Shown: positions 1 through 7,557 of the stretch, piece by piece
How the letters are laid out: each line of letters opens with the position of its first letter
Numbering within the stretch: the stretch's first letter is position 1
Source of the DNA: IDS-8 sp050738315
GTDB lineage: Bacteria > Pseudomonadota > Gammaproteobacteria > Steroidobacterales > Woeseiaceae
Assembly: GCA_050738315.1 (NCBI GenBank)
Contig: JBOHZD010000340.1
Location: 1 to 24,353 of the forward strand
DNA: 24,353 bases
Direction: 5' to 3'
Made by a program: the position numbers and the translations under genes
The notes under the pieces: generated by a model
Told to the model about the DNA's origin: nothing
Seen by the model: the letters and a program-made list of their open reading frames with translations, nothing else
Database searches by the model: none

Positions 1-328
1 GCCTGAAGCGGCGAGGTTTTTGCTGCACGCGGAGCCTGGAGCGGAGAGGGCTTTCAGGACCGCCGTAAATACCTCCCTGTAGGCGTGCGGCGAGACATCC
101 TGTCTCGCACGATCCTGAAAAGCCCTCCCCGCTCCAGCCTCCGCTCCGGCCCTTCCGGGTGCCGCCGTGTGTCCCCGAGTCAGGATCACTGTCCGCCGAA
201 CCCCCTCCCATGACTCCGTGTTTGGGTTCATGGCAGGGACACGGTAAGCTTGAACGCCCGGATCGGGACATAACGATTACAGATATCTCTCTGCTGTCCC
301 GCGACCCCCTACAGGAAAGGACCCACGC
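1..328. other. intergenic region upstream of the M3 peptidase operon
   Basis: No convincing gene is seen here. The first half is occupied by a palindromic repeat (separate entry). The second half is the leader of the M3 peptidase gene and ends in a strong purine-rich ribosome binding site, AGGAAAGGA at 313-321, seven bases before the ATG at 329. A TTGAAC at 250-255 could be a -35 element, but no good -10 hexamer follows at normal spacing, so I do not call a promoter. Confidence 0.6.
31..142. repeat. palindromic intergenic repeat element
   Basis: Two long arms (31-59 and 113-142) are inverted copies of each other. They match at 27 of 30 aligned positions, with two mismatches and one single-base bulge. 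Between them a second hairpin is nested (85-110), with GAGACA and TGTCTC around a TCC loop and flanking GTGC/GCAC. The centre also contains GTAAATACCTCCCTGTAGGC. From memory, closely similar sequences recur between genes in several gammaproteobacterial genomes, but I cannot confirm that here. The outer sequence GCACGCGGAGCCTGGAGCGG (25-44) recurs at 11963-11984 and 12002-12021. There is no coding capacity or transposase. It could act as a transcript-end or mRNA-stabilising structure of a REP/BIME-like type; that role is inference. Confidence 0.75.
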
Positions 329-2527
329 ATGCCCGACTTTCGAATCCTGCTGCTGGCCTCACTGCTGGCGCTCGGCGCCTGCTCGAAATCGCCTGCAAAC
401 GCCGTCGACGATACAACCGACCCGTCGCAATCCGCCGCCACCATGCCGGACACTGACAATCCGCTGTTGACCGCCAGCGACCTGCCCTATCAGGCGCCGC
501 CGTTCGACCAGATCGGCGACAACGATTATCAACCGGCCATCGAAGAGGGCATGCGCCGGCATCTGGCGGAAATCGAAACGATCGCGAGCAATCCCGAACC
601 GCCCGACTTCGCCAACACGATTGAAGCAATGGAGGTGAGCGGCGAGTTGCTGAGCCGCGCCATGCGGACGTTTTCCGCCGTGGTGCGGGCGAATACCAAT
701 GACACCCTGCAACAGGTGCAAACCGAAGAAGCGCCAAAGCTCGCGGCACACCGGGACGCCATCTACCTGAACGAGGCCTTGTTCAAGCGCGTGGACACAC
801 TGTACGACCAGCGCGCCGAACTCGGTCTGGATGCGGAACAGACGCGGCTCCTCGAGAAAATCCATACCGACTTCATCCGCGCCGGCGCCGAGCTGTCCGC
901 GGCCGACAAGGAGACCCTGAAAACGCTGAACAAGGAAGAATCCACGCTCACCACCGAGTTTCAGAACCGGCTGCTCGCGGCGACCAAGGACGGCGCGGTC
1001 GTGGTCGACGATGTTGCAAAACTCGAAGGCATGAGTGAGTCCGACATCGCCGCCGCGAAAGAGGCCGCCGATGCCCGCGACCTCGAAGGCAAGTGGCTGC
1101 TGCCGTTGCAGAACACCACACAGCAGCCGGCGCTCAGTTCCCTGTCCAACCGCGAGCTGCGGGCAACGCTGCTCGCCGCATCGGAACACCGCAGCGATCA
1201 GGGCGGCCCGAACGATACTCGCGACCTCATCAAACGCCTCGCCGAATTGCGCGCCCACCAGGCGCGGTTGCTCGGCTATGAGACGTACGCCGACTATGCG
1301 CTGGCCGAACGTATGGCGGGCACTCCGGAGGCGGCCACCGAACTGATGACCGACATCGTGCCGGCGGCCACTGCCAAAGCACGTTCGGAAGCGGCCAAGA
1401 TGCAAGCCGTGATCGACCAGGGAAAAGGCGGCTTCGAACTCACAGCCCACGACTGGAGCTATTACGCCGAAAAGGTCCGCAAAGCGGAATACGATCTCGA
1501 CGAGTCGCAGATCAAACCTTACTTCGAACTGAATCGTGTGCTCACCGACGGCGTTTTCTACGCCGCCAACCAGCTGTACGGATTGACTTTCAAGGAACGC
1601 CACGACCTGCCCGTCTATCACCCGGACGTCCGCGTGTTCGAAGTGTTCGACGTCGACGGCAGTCCGCTGGCGTTGTTCTACGCTGATTATTTCAAGCGTG
1701 ACAACAAGGCCGGCGGCGCCTGGATGAACGCCCTCGTACCGCAATCGGGCCTGCTCGAGCGCAAACCCGTGGTCTACAACGTCTGCAATTTCACCAAGCC
1801 GGCCCCGGGCCAGCCGGCGCTCCTGACCTACGACAATGTCACCACCATGTTCCACGAATTCGGCCATGCGCTGCACGGCATGTTCTCCGATGTGAAATAC
1901 CCGACGCTTGCCAGCACGAGCGTCGCACGCGACTTCGTCGAGTTTCCGTCGCAGTTTAATGAGCACTGGGCACTGGAACCCGCGGTGCTCGCGAATTACG
2001 CGAAACACCACAAAACCGGCGCGCCGATGCCGCAAGCCCTGGTCGACAGGATCAGGGCCAGCGATACCTTCAACCAGGGTTACGACACGACCGAATACCT
2101 GGCGGCCGCGCTGGTCGACATGGCCTGGCACACGCTGCCTTCCGATTTGCCCCAACAGAATGTCGAAGACTTCGAAGCCAAGGCGCTCGAGCATTTCCAG
2201 GTCGATCTGGAAACCGTGCCCCCGCGTTACCACAGCACCTACTTCTCCCACATTTTCGCGGGCGGGTACGCGGCCGGCTATTACGCTTACCTGTGGAGCG
2301 AAGTGCTCGACCACGACGCCTACTACTGGTTCGTCGAGCACGGCGGGATGACCCGCGAAAACGGCCAGCGCTTCCGCGACATGGTGCTGTCGCGCGGTAA
2401 TACCGAAGATCAGGCGGCGATGTACCGCGCCTTTGCCGGCCACGATCCCAGCGTGGAACCGCTGTTGATCGAACGCGGTTTGAAGGACGTGGAGGTTCCG
2501 CCCGCTACGCCGACCGCCGACCACTGA
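329..2527 (+). CDS. M3 family metallopeptidase, lipoprotein (oligopeptidase A / Dcp-like)
   Basis: Zinc metallopeptidase of the thimet oligopeptidase/peptidyl-dipeptidase family, which cuts short peptides. The 732-residue product starts with a lipoprotein signal peptide: hydrophobic stretch at residues 6-17, lipobox LGAC with the lipidated Cys18. Ser follows the Cys, so outer-membrane sorting is likely. The catalytic motif HEFGH lies at 509-513 and the third zinc ligand is probably Glu538 in the DFVEFPSQFNEHW segment typical of M3. Length fits the family (about 680-730) plus signal peptide. The start is supported by AGGAAAGGA at 313-321. The next gene, also a lipoprotein hydrolase, begins 20 bases after the stop, so the two probably share a transcript. 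Classical OpdA and Dcp are cytoplasmic or periplasmic; the anchored form suggests digestion of peptides at the envelope. Family call is firm, exact substrate unknown. Confidence 0.95.
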   Translation: MPDFRILLLASLLALGACSKSPANAVDDTTDPSQSAATMPDTDNPLLTASDLPYQAPPFDQIGDNDYQPAIEEGMRRHLAEIETIASNPEPPDFANTIEAMEVSGELLSRAMRTFSAVVRANTNDTLQQVQTEEAPKLAAHRDAIYLNEALFKRVDTLYDQRAELGLDAEQTRLLEKIHTDFIRAGAELSAADKETLKTLNKEESTLTTEFQNRLLAATKDGAVVVDDVAKLEGMSESDIAAAKEAADARDLEGKWLLPLQNTTQQPALSSLSNRELRATLLAASEHRSDQGGPNDTRDLIKRLAELRAHQARLLGYETYADYALAERMAGTPEAATELMTDIVPAATAKARSEAAKMQAVIDQGKGGFELTAHDWSYYAEKVRKAEYDLDESQIKPYFELNRVLTDGVFYAANQLYGLTFKERHDLPVYHPDVRVFEVFDVDGSPLALFYADYFKRDNKAGGAWMNALVPQSGLLERKPVVYNVCNFTKPAPGQPALLTYDNVTTMFHEFGHALHGMFSDVKYPTLASTSVARDFVEFPSQFNEHWALEPAVLANYAKHHKTGAPMPQALVDRIRASDTFNQGYDTTEYLAAALVDMAWHTLPSDLPQQNVEDFEAKALEHFQVDLETVPPRYHSTYFSHIFAGGYAAGYYAYLWSEVLDHDAYYWFVEHGGMTRENGQRFRDMVLSRGNTEDQAAMYRAFAGHDPSVEPLLIERGLKDVEVPPATPTADH

Positions 2528-2547
2528 CAGTCTGACGGGGGACGCTC

Positions 2548-4263
2548 ATGCAACGATACTTCGTACTCGCAATCGCGGCACTGATCGCGAGCTGTACGCC
2601 GCCTGCGCCACCGGAAACGGCACTCGAGAATTACGACTTGCTGATCCGGAACGGGCTGGTATTCGACGGAACCGGTGCTGCACCGAAACCCCTGGACGTT
2701 GCCGTGAACGGCGATCGCATCGTGGCATTGCTGGCGCCCGGCTCGGACGCCGACGCGGAACGGATCGTCGAGGCCCGCGAAATGGCGGTCGCTCCCGGCT
2801 TCATCAACGTTCTGAGCTGGTCGACGGAATCGCTGATCGCGGACGGCCGCGCCGTCAGCGACACGAAACAGGGCGTGACCCTGGAGATTTTCGGCGAGGG
2901 CTGGTCCATGGGTCCGCTCAATGCGGCGATGAAAGAAACGGCGGAAAAACGTCAGGGGGATATCCGCTACCCGATCGAGTGGACCACGCTCGGCGAATAT
3001 CTCGAGTACCTGGTCGCGCGCGGCATCACGCCAAACGTGGCCTCGTTCGTCGGCGCGACGACGATCCGCATTCACGAGCTCGGTGAAGGCGATGTGCAGC
3101 CGGACGCGGAACAACTCGCGCGCATGCAGGACCTCGTGCGCGAAGCGATGCGCGAGGGCGCGCTCGGCGTCGGGTCGTCGTTGATCTACCCACCGGCATT
3201 CTATGCGAAAACGGATGAATTGATTGCGCTGTCGGAAGCCGCGGCGGAATTCGGCGGCGGTTACATCACCCACATGCGGAGCGAAGCGAACCAGCTGCTC
3301 GAAGCGATCGACGAGACGCTCGCGATCGGCCGCGCGACCGGGCAAAGGGCCGAGATTTATCATTTCAAGGCCGCGGGCGAGAAGAACTGGCCGAAGATGG
3401 CCGAGGCGATCGCAAAAATCGAGGCCGCGCGCGACGCGGACGTGCTTATCAGTGCCAACATGTACGCGTACACCGCGGGCGCAACCGGCCTGACTGCGGC
3501 GCTGCCGCCCTGGGTGCAGGACGGCGGCCACGATGCGATGATCGAGCGTTTGCAGGACCCGGCGACGCGCACGCGCATCATCGGCGAGATGAAAGTGCCG
3601 AGCGACGACTGGGAGAATCTGCGCCTGCTCGCGGGCGGCGCCGATCGGGTGTTGCTCATCGGTTTCAAAAGCGAGGAATTGAAGCCGTTGACGGGCAAAA
3701 CGCTCGCAGCGGTCGCGGACCAACGCGGCACGCCGGTCGAGGACACCATTCTCGACCTGATCGTCGAGGACGATTCGCGCGTCGATGCCGCGTATTTCCT
3801 GATGAGCGAGGACAACGTCGAACTCGGCCTGAAACAGCCGTGGGTGAGCCTCGGCTCGGACGCGGAGGCGTCGGCCCCGGAAGGTGTGTTCCTGAAGTCC
3901 AGCACGCATCCGCGGGCCTACGGCAACGTCGCCCGTTTTCTCGGTCACTACGTGCGCGAGCAAAAACTGATGTCCCTGGAACAGGGCATCCACCGCCTGA
4001 CGGGGTTGCCGGCAACGAACTGGAAACTGACAGATCGCGGCTGCCTGCACGAGGGCTGCTATGCCGACCTGGTCGTGTTCGATCCGGCGACGATCGCGGA
4101 CCACGCCACCTACGACCAGCCGCAGCAATACGCGACCGGCGTCCACGCCGTGTTCGTCAACGGCGTGCAGGTGCTGCGTGGCGGGGAACATACCGGCGCG
4201 ACGCCGGGAAGAGTCGTGCACGGACCGGGCTGGACCGGATCGGAGCAACAAGACGGCAACTGA
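2548..4263 (+). CDS. D-aminoacylase-like amidohydrolase, lipoprotein
   Basis: Amidohydrolase-superfamily protein of the N-acyl-D-amino-acid deacylase/dihydroorotase-like branch, 571 residues. The N-terminus is a lipoprotein signal (lipobox IASC, Cys16). The small beta domain NYDLLIRNGLVFDGTG starts at residue 28. Where metal-dependent relatives have GFIDxHxH, this protein reads APGFINVLSW (82-91), so both first-site histidines are absent. The Cys of the GVTTxxxGNCG motif is also replaced (GVTLEIFGEG, 109-118). The histidines of YITHMRSE and IYHFKAAG, and a late aspartate in LGSDAEA, are kept, so one metal may still bind. I recall whole families with this APGFIN(M/V)LSW variant, so it is not a mutation peculiar to this gene. 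GGGGGA stands before the ATG. It follows the M3 peptidase by 20 bases, suggesting a shared role in degrading peptides or acylated amino acids outside the inner membrane. Substrate uncertain. Confidence 0.88.
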   Translation: MQRYFVLAIAALIASCTPPAPPETALENYDLLIRNGLVFDGTGAAPKPLDVAVNGDRIVALLAPGSDADAERIVEAREMAVAPGFINVLSWSTESLIADGRAVSDTKQGVTLEIFGEGWSMGPLNAAMKETAEKRQGDIRYPIEWTTLGEYLEYLVARGITPNVASFVGATTIRIHELGEGDVQPDAEQLARMQDLVREAMREGALGVGSSLIYPPAFYAKTDELIALSEAAAEFGGGYITHMRSEANQLLEAIDETLAIGRATGQRAEIYHFKAAGEKNWPKMAEAIAKIEAARDADVLISANMYAYTAGATGLTAALPPWVQDGGHDAMIERLQDPATRTRIIGEMKVPSDDWENLRLLAGGADRVLLIGFKSEELKPLTGKTLAAVADQRGTPVEDTILDLIVEDDSRVDAAYFLMSEDNVELGLKQPWVSLGSDAEASAPEGVFLKSSTHPRAYGNVARFLGHYVREQKLMSLEQGIHRLTGLPATNWKLTDRGCLHEGCYADLVVFDPATIADHATYDQPQQYATGVHAVFVNGVQVLRGGEHTGATPGRVVHGPGWTGSEQQDGN

Positions 4264-4284
4264 TCGATCTGGGTCACAGCATTA

Positions 4285-4325
4285 GTTGACTTTAGCATCT
4301 AACCTGTTTACTTTAGCAAGTAAAC
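4285..4325. promoter_or_regulatory. tandem operator-like sites over a candidate promoter of the MarR-GNAT gene
   Basis: Site 2 (4306-4325) is a perfect inverted repeat: GTTTACTT, spacer TAGC, AAGTAAAC. Site 1 (4285-4304) is a degenerate copy identical at 16 of 20 positions. The two repeat with a period of 21 bp, about two helical turns, so proteins on both would lie on the same DNA face. A TTGACT (-35-like) at 4286-4291 lies in site 1 and TACTTT (weak -10-like), 17 bases further on, lies in site 2, so occupancy would block RNA polymerase. MarR proteins commonly bind such palindromes in their own promoters; autoregulation is therefore the natural inference. Confidence 0.7.
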
Positions 4326-4351
4326 CACGCGCTCACCTCCACGGTATCGCC

Positions 4352-5281
4352 ATGGCCCGCCCGGACGCCCGAACGGAAGCCGTTCGCGGTTTCAATCGCT
4401 TCTACACACGGCAACTCGGGCTGCTGCAGGAAGGTTTTCTGCGGACGCCCTATACGTTGGCCCACGCCCGCATCATTTACGAACTCGCGCACCTGGGGCA
4501 GACGACGGCGACAGCGCTCGGAGACGAACTGGGACTGGACGCGGGCTATTTGAGCCGCGTCCTCCGCGTTCTCAATAGCCGCGGGCTGCTAGAGCGAGAG
4601 CCCTCCCCCGGCGATCGGCGACAGCAGGTATTGTCACTGACGGAAGACGGTCGCGCGGCTTTCGCAGAATTGAACGCCGCCTCGATGGGTGAGATCGAAG
4701 GAATGCTCGGCCGGCTGTCCGATGGAGACCAGGAACGGCTGATTCAGGCGATGCACGTCATCGAAGAATTGCTCGGCGAGCAGACGGAGCAACGGGTCCC
4801 CTATCTCCTGCGGCCGCATCAGAGCGGGGACCTGGGATGGGTCGTGCAACGCCACGGTGTGCTGTACAACCGGGAGTACGGTTGGGACGAACGCTTTGAG
4901 GGACTCGTTGCCGAAATCGTCGCGCAGTTCATCCTCCAATACGAACCGCAGCGGGAGCGCTGCTGGATCGCCGAAAAAGAGGGCCGGAATGTGGGCTCCG
5001 TATTCCTGGTTCGGGATCGGGAACACCCGGGAGTCGCGCGTTTGCGGCTGCTGCTGGTCGAGCCCGAGGCACGCGGTCTGGGGATCGGACGACGCCTGGT
5101 GCAGGAATGCACACGATTTGCGCGCCTGGCACACTATGAAAAGGTCACACTCTGGACGAACAGCGTACTCCGCGCTGCGCGGCGCATCTATGAATACGAA
5201 GGCTACCGCCTGGTGGACGAACAGCCGCACGAGAGCTTCGGCAACGCTCTGGTCGGCCAGACCTTCGAACTCGAGTTGTGA
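4352..5281 (+). CDS. MarR family regulator fused to a GNAT N-acetyltransferase
   Basis: A two-domain protein of about 309 residues. The N-terminal half (about 1-150) is a MarR winged helix: an LGQTTATALGDELGLDAGYLSRVLRVL-type recognition region followed by a wing (REPSPGDRRQQVLSLTEDG). The C-terminal half (about 160-309) is a GNAT acetyltransferase with the acetyl-CoA loop EARGLGIGRRL and the late motif RRIYEYEGYRLV. This architecture is a known bacterial family, but its acetylation targets are mostly undefined. The frame is open back to a TTG at 4286, but that codon lies inside the operator and the -35 element. The ATG at 4352 (MARPDARTEAV) is therefore preferred, although it has no strong ribosome binding site. 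The gene ends five bases from the stop of the convergent M28 peptidase gene. It probably represses its own promoter through the palindromes just upstream. Confidence 0.88.
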   Translation: MARPDARTEAVRGFNRFYTRQLGLLQEGFLRTPYTLAHARIIYELAHLGQTTATALGDELGLDAGYLSRVLRVLNSRGLLEREPSPGDRRQQVLSLTEDGRAAFAELNAASMGEIEGMLGRLSDGDQERLIQAMHVIEELLGEQTEQRVPYLLRPHQSGDLGWVVQRHGVLYNREYGWDERFEGLVAEIVAQFILQYEPQRERCWIAEKEGRNVGSVFLVRDREHPGVARLRLLLVEPEARGLGIGRRLVQECTRFARLAHYEKVTLWTNSVLRAARRIYEYEGYRLVDEQPHESFGNALVGQTFELEL

Positions 5282-5286
5282 GCGTT

Positions 5287-7554
5287 TCACAAGCCCGGCA
5301 GACGGACTTCGTTCCAGACGGCCGTGCGGTCGCCGCTCCCGATGGGCACCGCGGCGCTATCCCGCGCTCGCACGACGTCGTCCAGTGCTGCAGGCAGGCC
5401 GTCGGAATAATCGACTGCATAGAGAGTGACGGGCCCGCGCGTGTGCAGCTCGACATCGATGCGTACCCCTGCAGCGGGCGGCGCAATGATTTCGATCGTG
5501 CGCCAGTCGGAATCGGAATCAGCCGGCGCCGCGACTGGAAGCCCCTCCACGGCGAGCGCGCCCGGCTTTGCGGATTGTGGCAACACGAGATACAGCACAC
5601 GCGCATCGCGCCGTGTTTGCATCATGAGCTGCAGACGACGCCCGTCCGCGGCCGGCATGTCACGCAGCACGTTCAGGCCGGGCCGCTGCAATGCGGGGCC
5701 GGCGCGGCCCGCCAGGTGCCGCCGATCGGACCAGGGCAGGCTTTCGATCGGCTCTGTTTCGAATTGACCCGCACTCATCAGCTCCGGCGGCCGTTCATCG
5801 GCCGGTACGGCATCCGCGAACAACCGGCCGCCGTCACTATCGCCCGCATACAATAGATTGAGCGGCCGCGGCACATCGTCCGTGAACGCGGGCCGTAACA
5901 GCGACATTGCGAGCAACCCGGCAAGAGACAGGAGTGCCACCCCGGTGACCGCCAGCCCGTTCCTCGCGATGCCGGCCAGCGCCGGCATGAGCGGCAGCAA
6001 GGCGACCATCATGAGCAGCGTCACGCCGGGCAATCCCGTGAATCCGAGCGCCTCGTAGGTCTGGTACGCAAACGGAAACCACATGGCCGCCGTGAATATC
6101 GCTGCCGCCCCGCCCCAGATGACCGGCCGCGACGGCCAGGCGTGGCCGACGACGACACCGCTCAGGAGCGGCAGCAAGGCAAGAAAGACGGTGCCGGGGG
6201 CCAGGGCCGTCGTCACCGACGCGAGTGCCATGAAAACAAACAATGCGGCGAGCGCCAGTGCAATACCGCCGGCCCATCGCCGCAACGGATGCGCGAGCAC
6301 TGCGCACACGGCAACCGCGAGCGCCATGAACGCGAACACCAGCAGGCCGCCCTGCGCCGTCCACGGCTCCGCCGCCGGGGCCGTACTGTCCAGTACCGCT
6401 TGCAGGCCGATGGCAGTCATCGCCGCTGCCGCGGCCAGCATGGGCAACAGCAGGCAGGCCACAACGAGCCGCCATGGCCGTAACTGTTGCCGCCGCGCCG
6501 TTCGCACGGCGAGTAGGAACCAGCCCGCCACCGCCAGCGCGAGCAACGCGGCATTCCAGGACACGGGCCAGCTCACGAGCACGTTGCCGAAAAGGTCGAA
6601 GAAAACGCGATCGTGGTCGGCGACGGGATCGGCATCCACGTTCGCCAGCGCGCGTACCATGGCGAGCGCGTTCTCGCCGTGATGCTGCAGCGAACCCGGA
6701 TCGAGGTGAGCCAGGTTGTCGCGCGGCGTGTGATAGAGCGCCGGACCTCCGGTAAATGCGAAGTTGACGCCGGCGAGACCCGCGCGGCGGAACACGGTGA
6801 AGTCCGTGTTGTTCGGCATGTGCTGGTAGATTTCATAGGCGAGCGAACTGCCGACCGGATGCGGCAGCGCCGCACTTGCGAGCGCCACGATGGCCGAATT
6901 GCCTGTTTGCGTTTCAAACAACTGGCTCGGCCCGCGCGTGCCGCGAGCCTCGAGATTCACGACGCTGCCGATCGTGGCAAATTCAGGCTCTTTTACGAAG
7001 GCTTCGGCATCGAGCAAGCCGGCTTCTTCGCCGTCGCCTGCGAGGAACCAGACGCTTCGAGTCAGGGTCGGCCCGGCTTTAAGGGCTCGCGCAACTTCCA
7101 GGATTGCGGCGATCCCGGCGCCGTCATCGCCGGCACCCGGGCCGGCCGCCACGGAATCGTAGTGCGCGGCGAGCAGTACGCCAGGTTCCGTGCCGCTGCC
7201 GGGCAGGTGTGCAACGACATTGTCGATGGAAGCGCAAACCGACCACAGTTGACTGCACACGAAGCGACGCTGAACTTCGGCCCGGTATCCCAGGCGTTCG
7301 AACTCATCCACGATCCGGTCGCGGACTGCGGCATTCTCCGCGCTGCCGGTCGGATGCGGACGGCCGTCCGCGAGGATGCGCGCGAGCGTCTCGGAGGCGC
7401 GCGCGGCGGAAAAATCCGCTGCGCCGGCATTCCTCTCCGCAGGGAGCGGCGGCGCACTGCACTTGACGGAGAGCGCCGCGATCAGCACGAATGCCGCGAT
7501 CGCGGCAGGCGACGCCCACCGTCCGCGCCCGGCAACCTGCTCCCCCGTCGACAC
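5287..7554 (-). CDS. membrane-anchored M28 family metallopeptidase (ERMP1/Pff1-like)
   Basis: A 755-residue zinc aminopeptidase-fold protein. A short N-terminal anchor (about 14-31) precedes the peptidase domain (about 50-305). Likely metal and catalytic residues are His131 (AAHYDSV), Asp143 (GAGDDGAG), Glu176/Glu177 (DGEEAG), Glu202 (NLEARG) and His275 (YHTPRDN), all at the expected M28 places. A block of about seven or more hydrophobic helices follows (about 330-575), then a soluble C-terminal domain (about 580-755). This layout resembles eukaryotic ERMP1/Fxna and yeast Pff1 and bacterial relatives. The peptidase domain is probably periplasmic. The start codon is GTG, placed three bases after the stop of the RND permease gene, so it is the last gene of the efflux operon. 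Substrates are unknown; a link to efflux or envelope peptide turnover is inference from position only. Confidence 0.9.
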   Translation of the reverse strand: MSTGEQVAGRGRWASPAAIAAFVLIAALSVKCSAPPLPAERNAGAADFSAARASETLARILADGRPHPTGSAENAAVRDRIVDEFERLGYRAEVQRRFVCSQLWSVCASIDNVVAHLPGSGTEPGVLLAAHYDSVAAGPGAGDDGAGIAAILEVARALKAGPTLTRSVWFLAGDGEEAGLLDAEAFVKEPEFATIGSVVNLEARGTRGPSQLFETQTGNSAIVALASAALPHPVGSSLAYEIYQHMPNNTDFTVFRRAGLAGVNFAFTGGPALYHTPRDNLAHLDPGSLQHHGENALAMVRALANVDADPVADHDRVFFDLFGNVLVSWPVSWNAALLALAVAGWFLLAVRTARRQQLRPWRLVVACLLLPMLAAAAAMTAIGLQAVLDSTAPAAEPWTAQGGLLVFAFMALAVAVCAVLAHPLRRWAGGIALALAALFVFMALASVTTALAPGTVFLALLPLLSGVVVGHAWPSRPVIWGGAAAIFTAAMWFPFAYQTYEALGFTGLPGVTLLMMVALLPLMPALAGIARNGLAVTGVALLSLAGLLAMSLLRPAFTDDVPRPLNLLYAGDSDGGRLFADAVPADERPPELMSAGQFETEPIESLPWSDRRHLAGRAGPALQRPGLNVLRDMPAADGRRLQLMMQTRRDARVLYLVLPQSAKPGALAVEGLPVAAPADSDSDWRTIEIIAPPAAGVRIDVELHTRGPVTLYAVDYSDGLPAALDDVVRARDSAAVPIGSGDRTAVWNEVRLPGL

Positions 7555-7557
7555 GCC

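Noticed and set aside
359..2524. Long open frame (721 codons) on the minus strand opposite the M3 peptidase
   Set aside because: It mirrors the codon phase of a strongly conserved plus-strand gene in GC-rich DNA, and its product resembles no family.
2410..4251. Long minus-strand open frame (613 codons) opposite the amidohydrolase
   Set aside because: Same GC-phase artefact; Arg/His-rich product without domains.
5276..5292. TTGTGA-GCGTT-TCACAA inverted repeat resembling a CRP or lac-type operator
   Set aside because: It contains the stop codons of two convergent genes, the spacer is five rather than six bases for CRP, and no promoter is near. At best it is a weak shared transcript-end hairpin.
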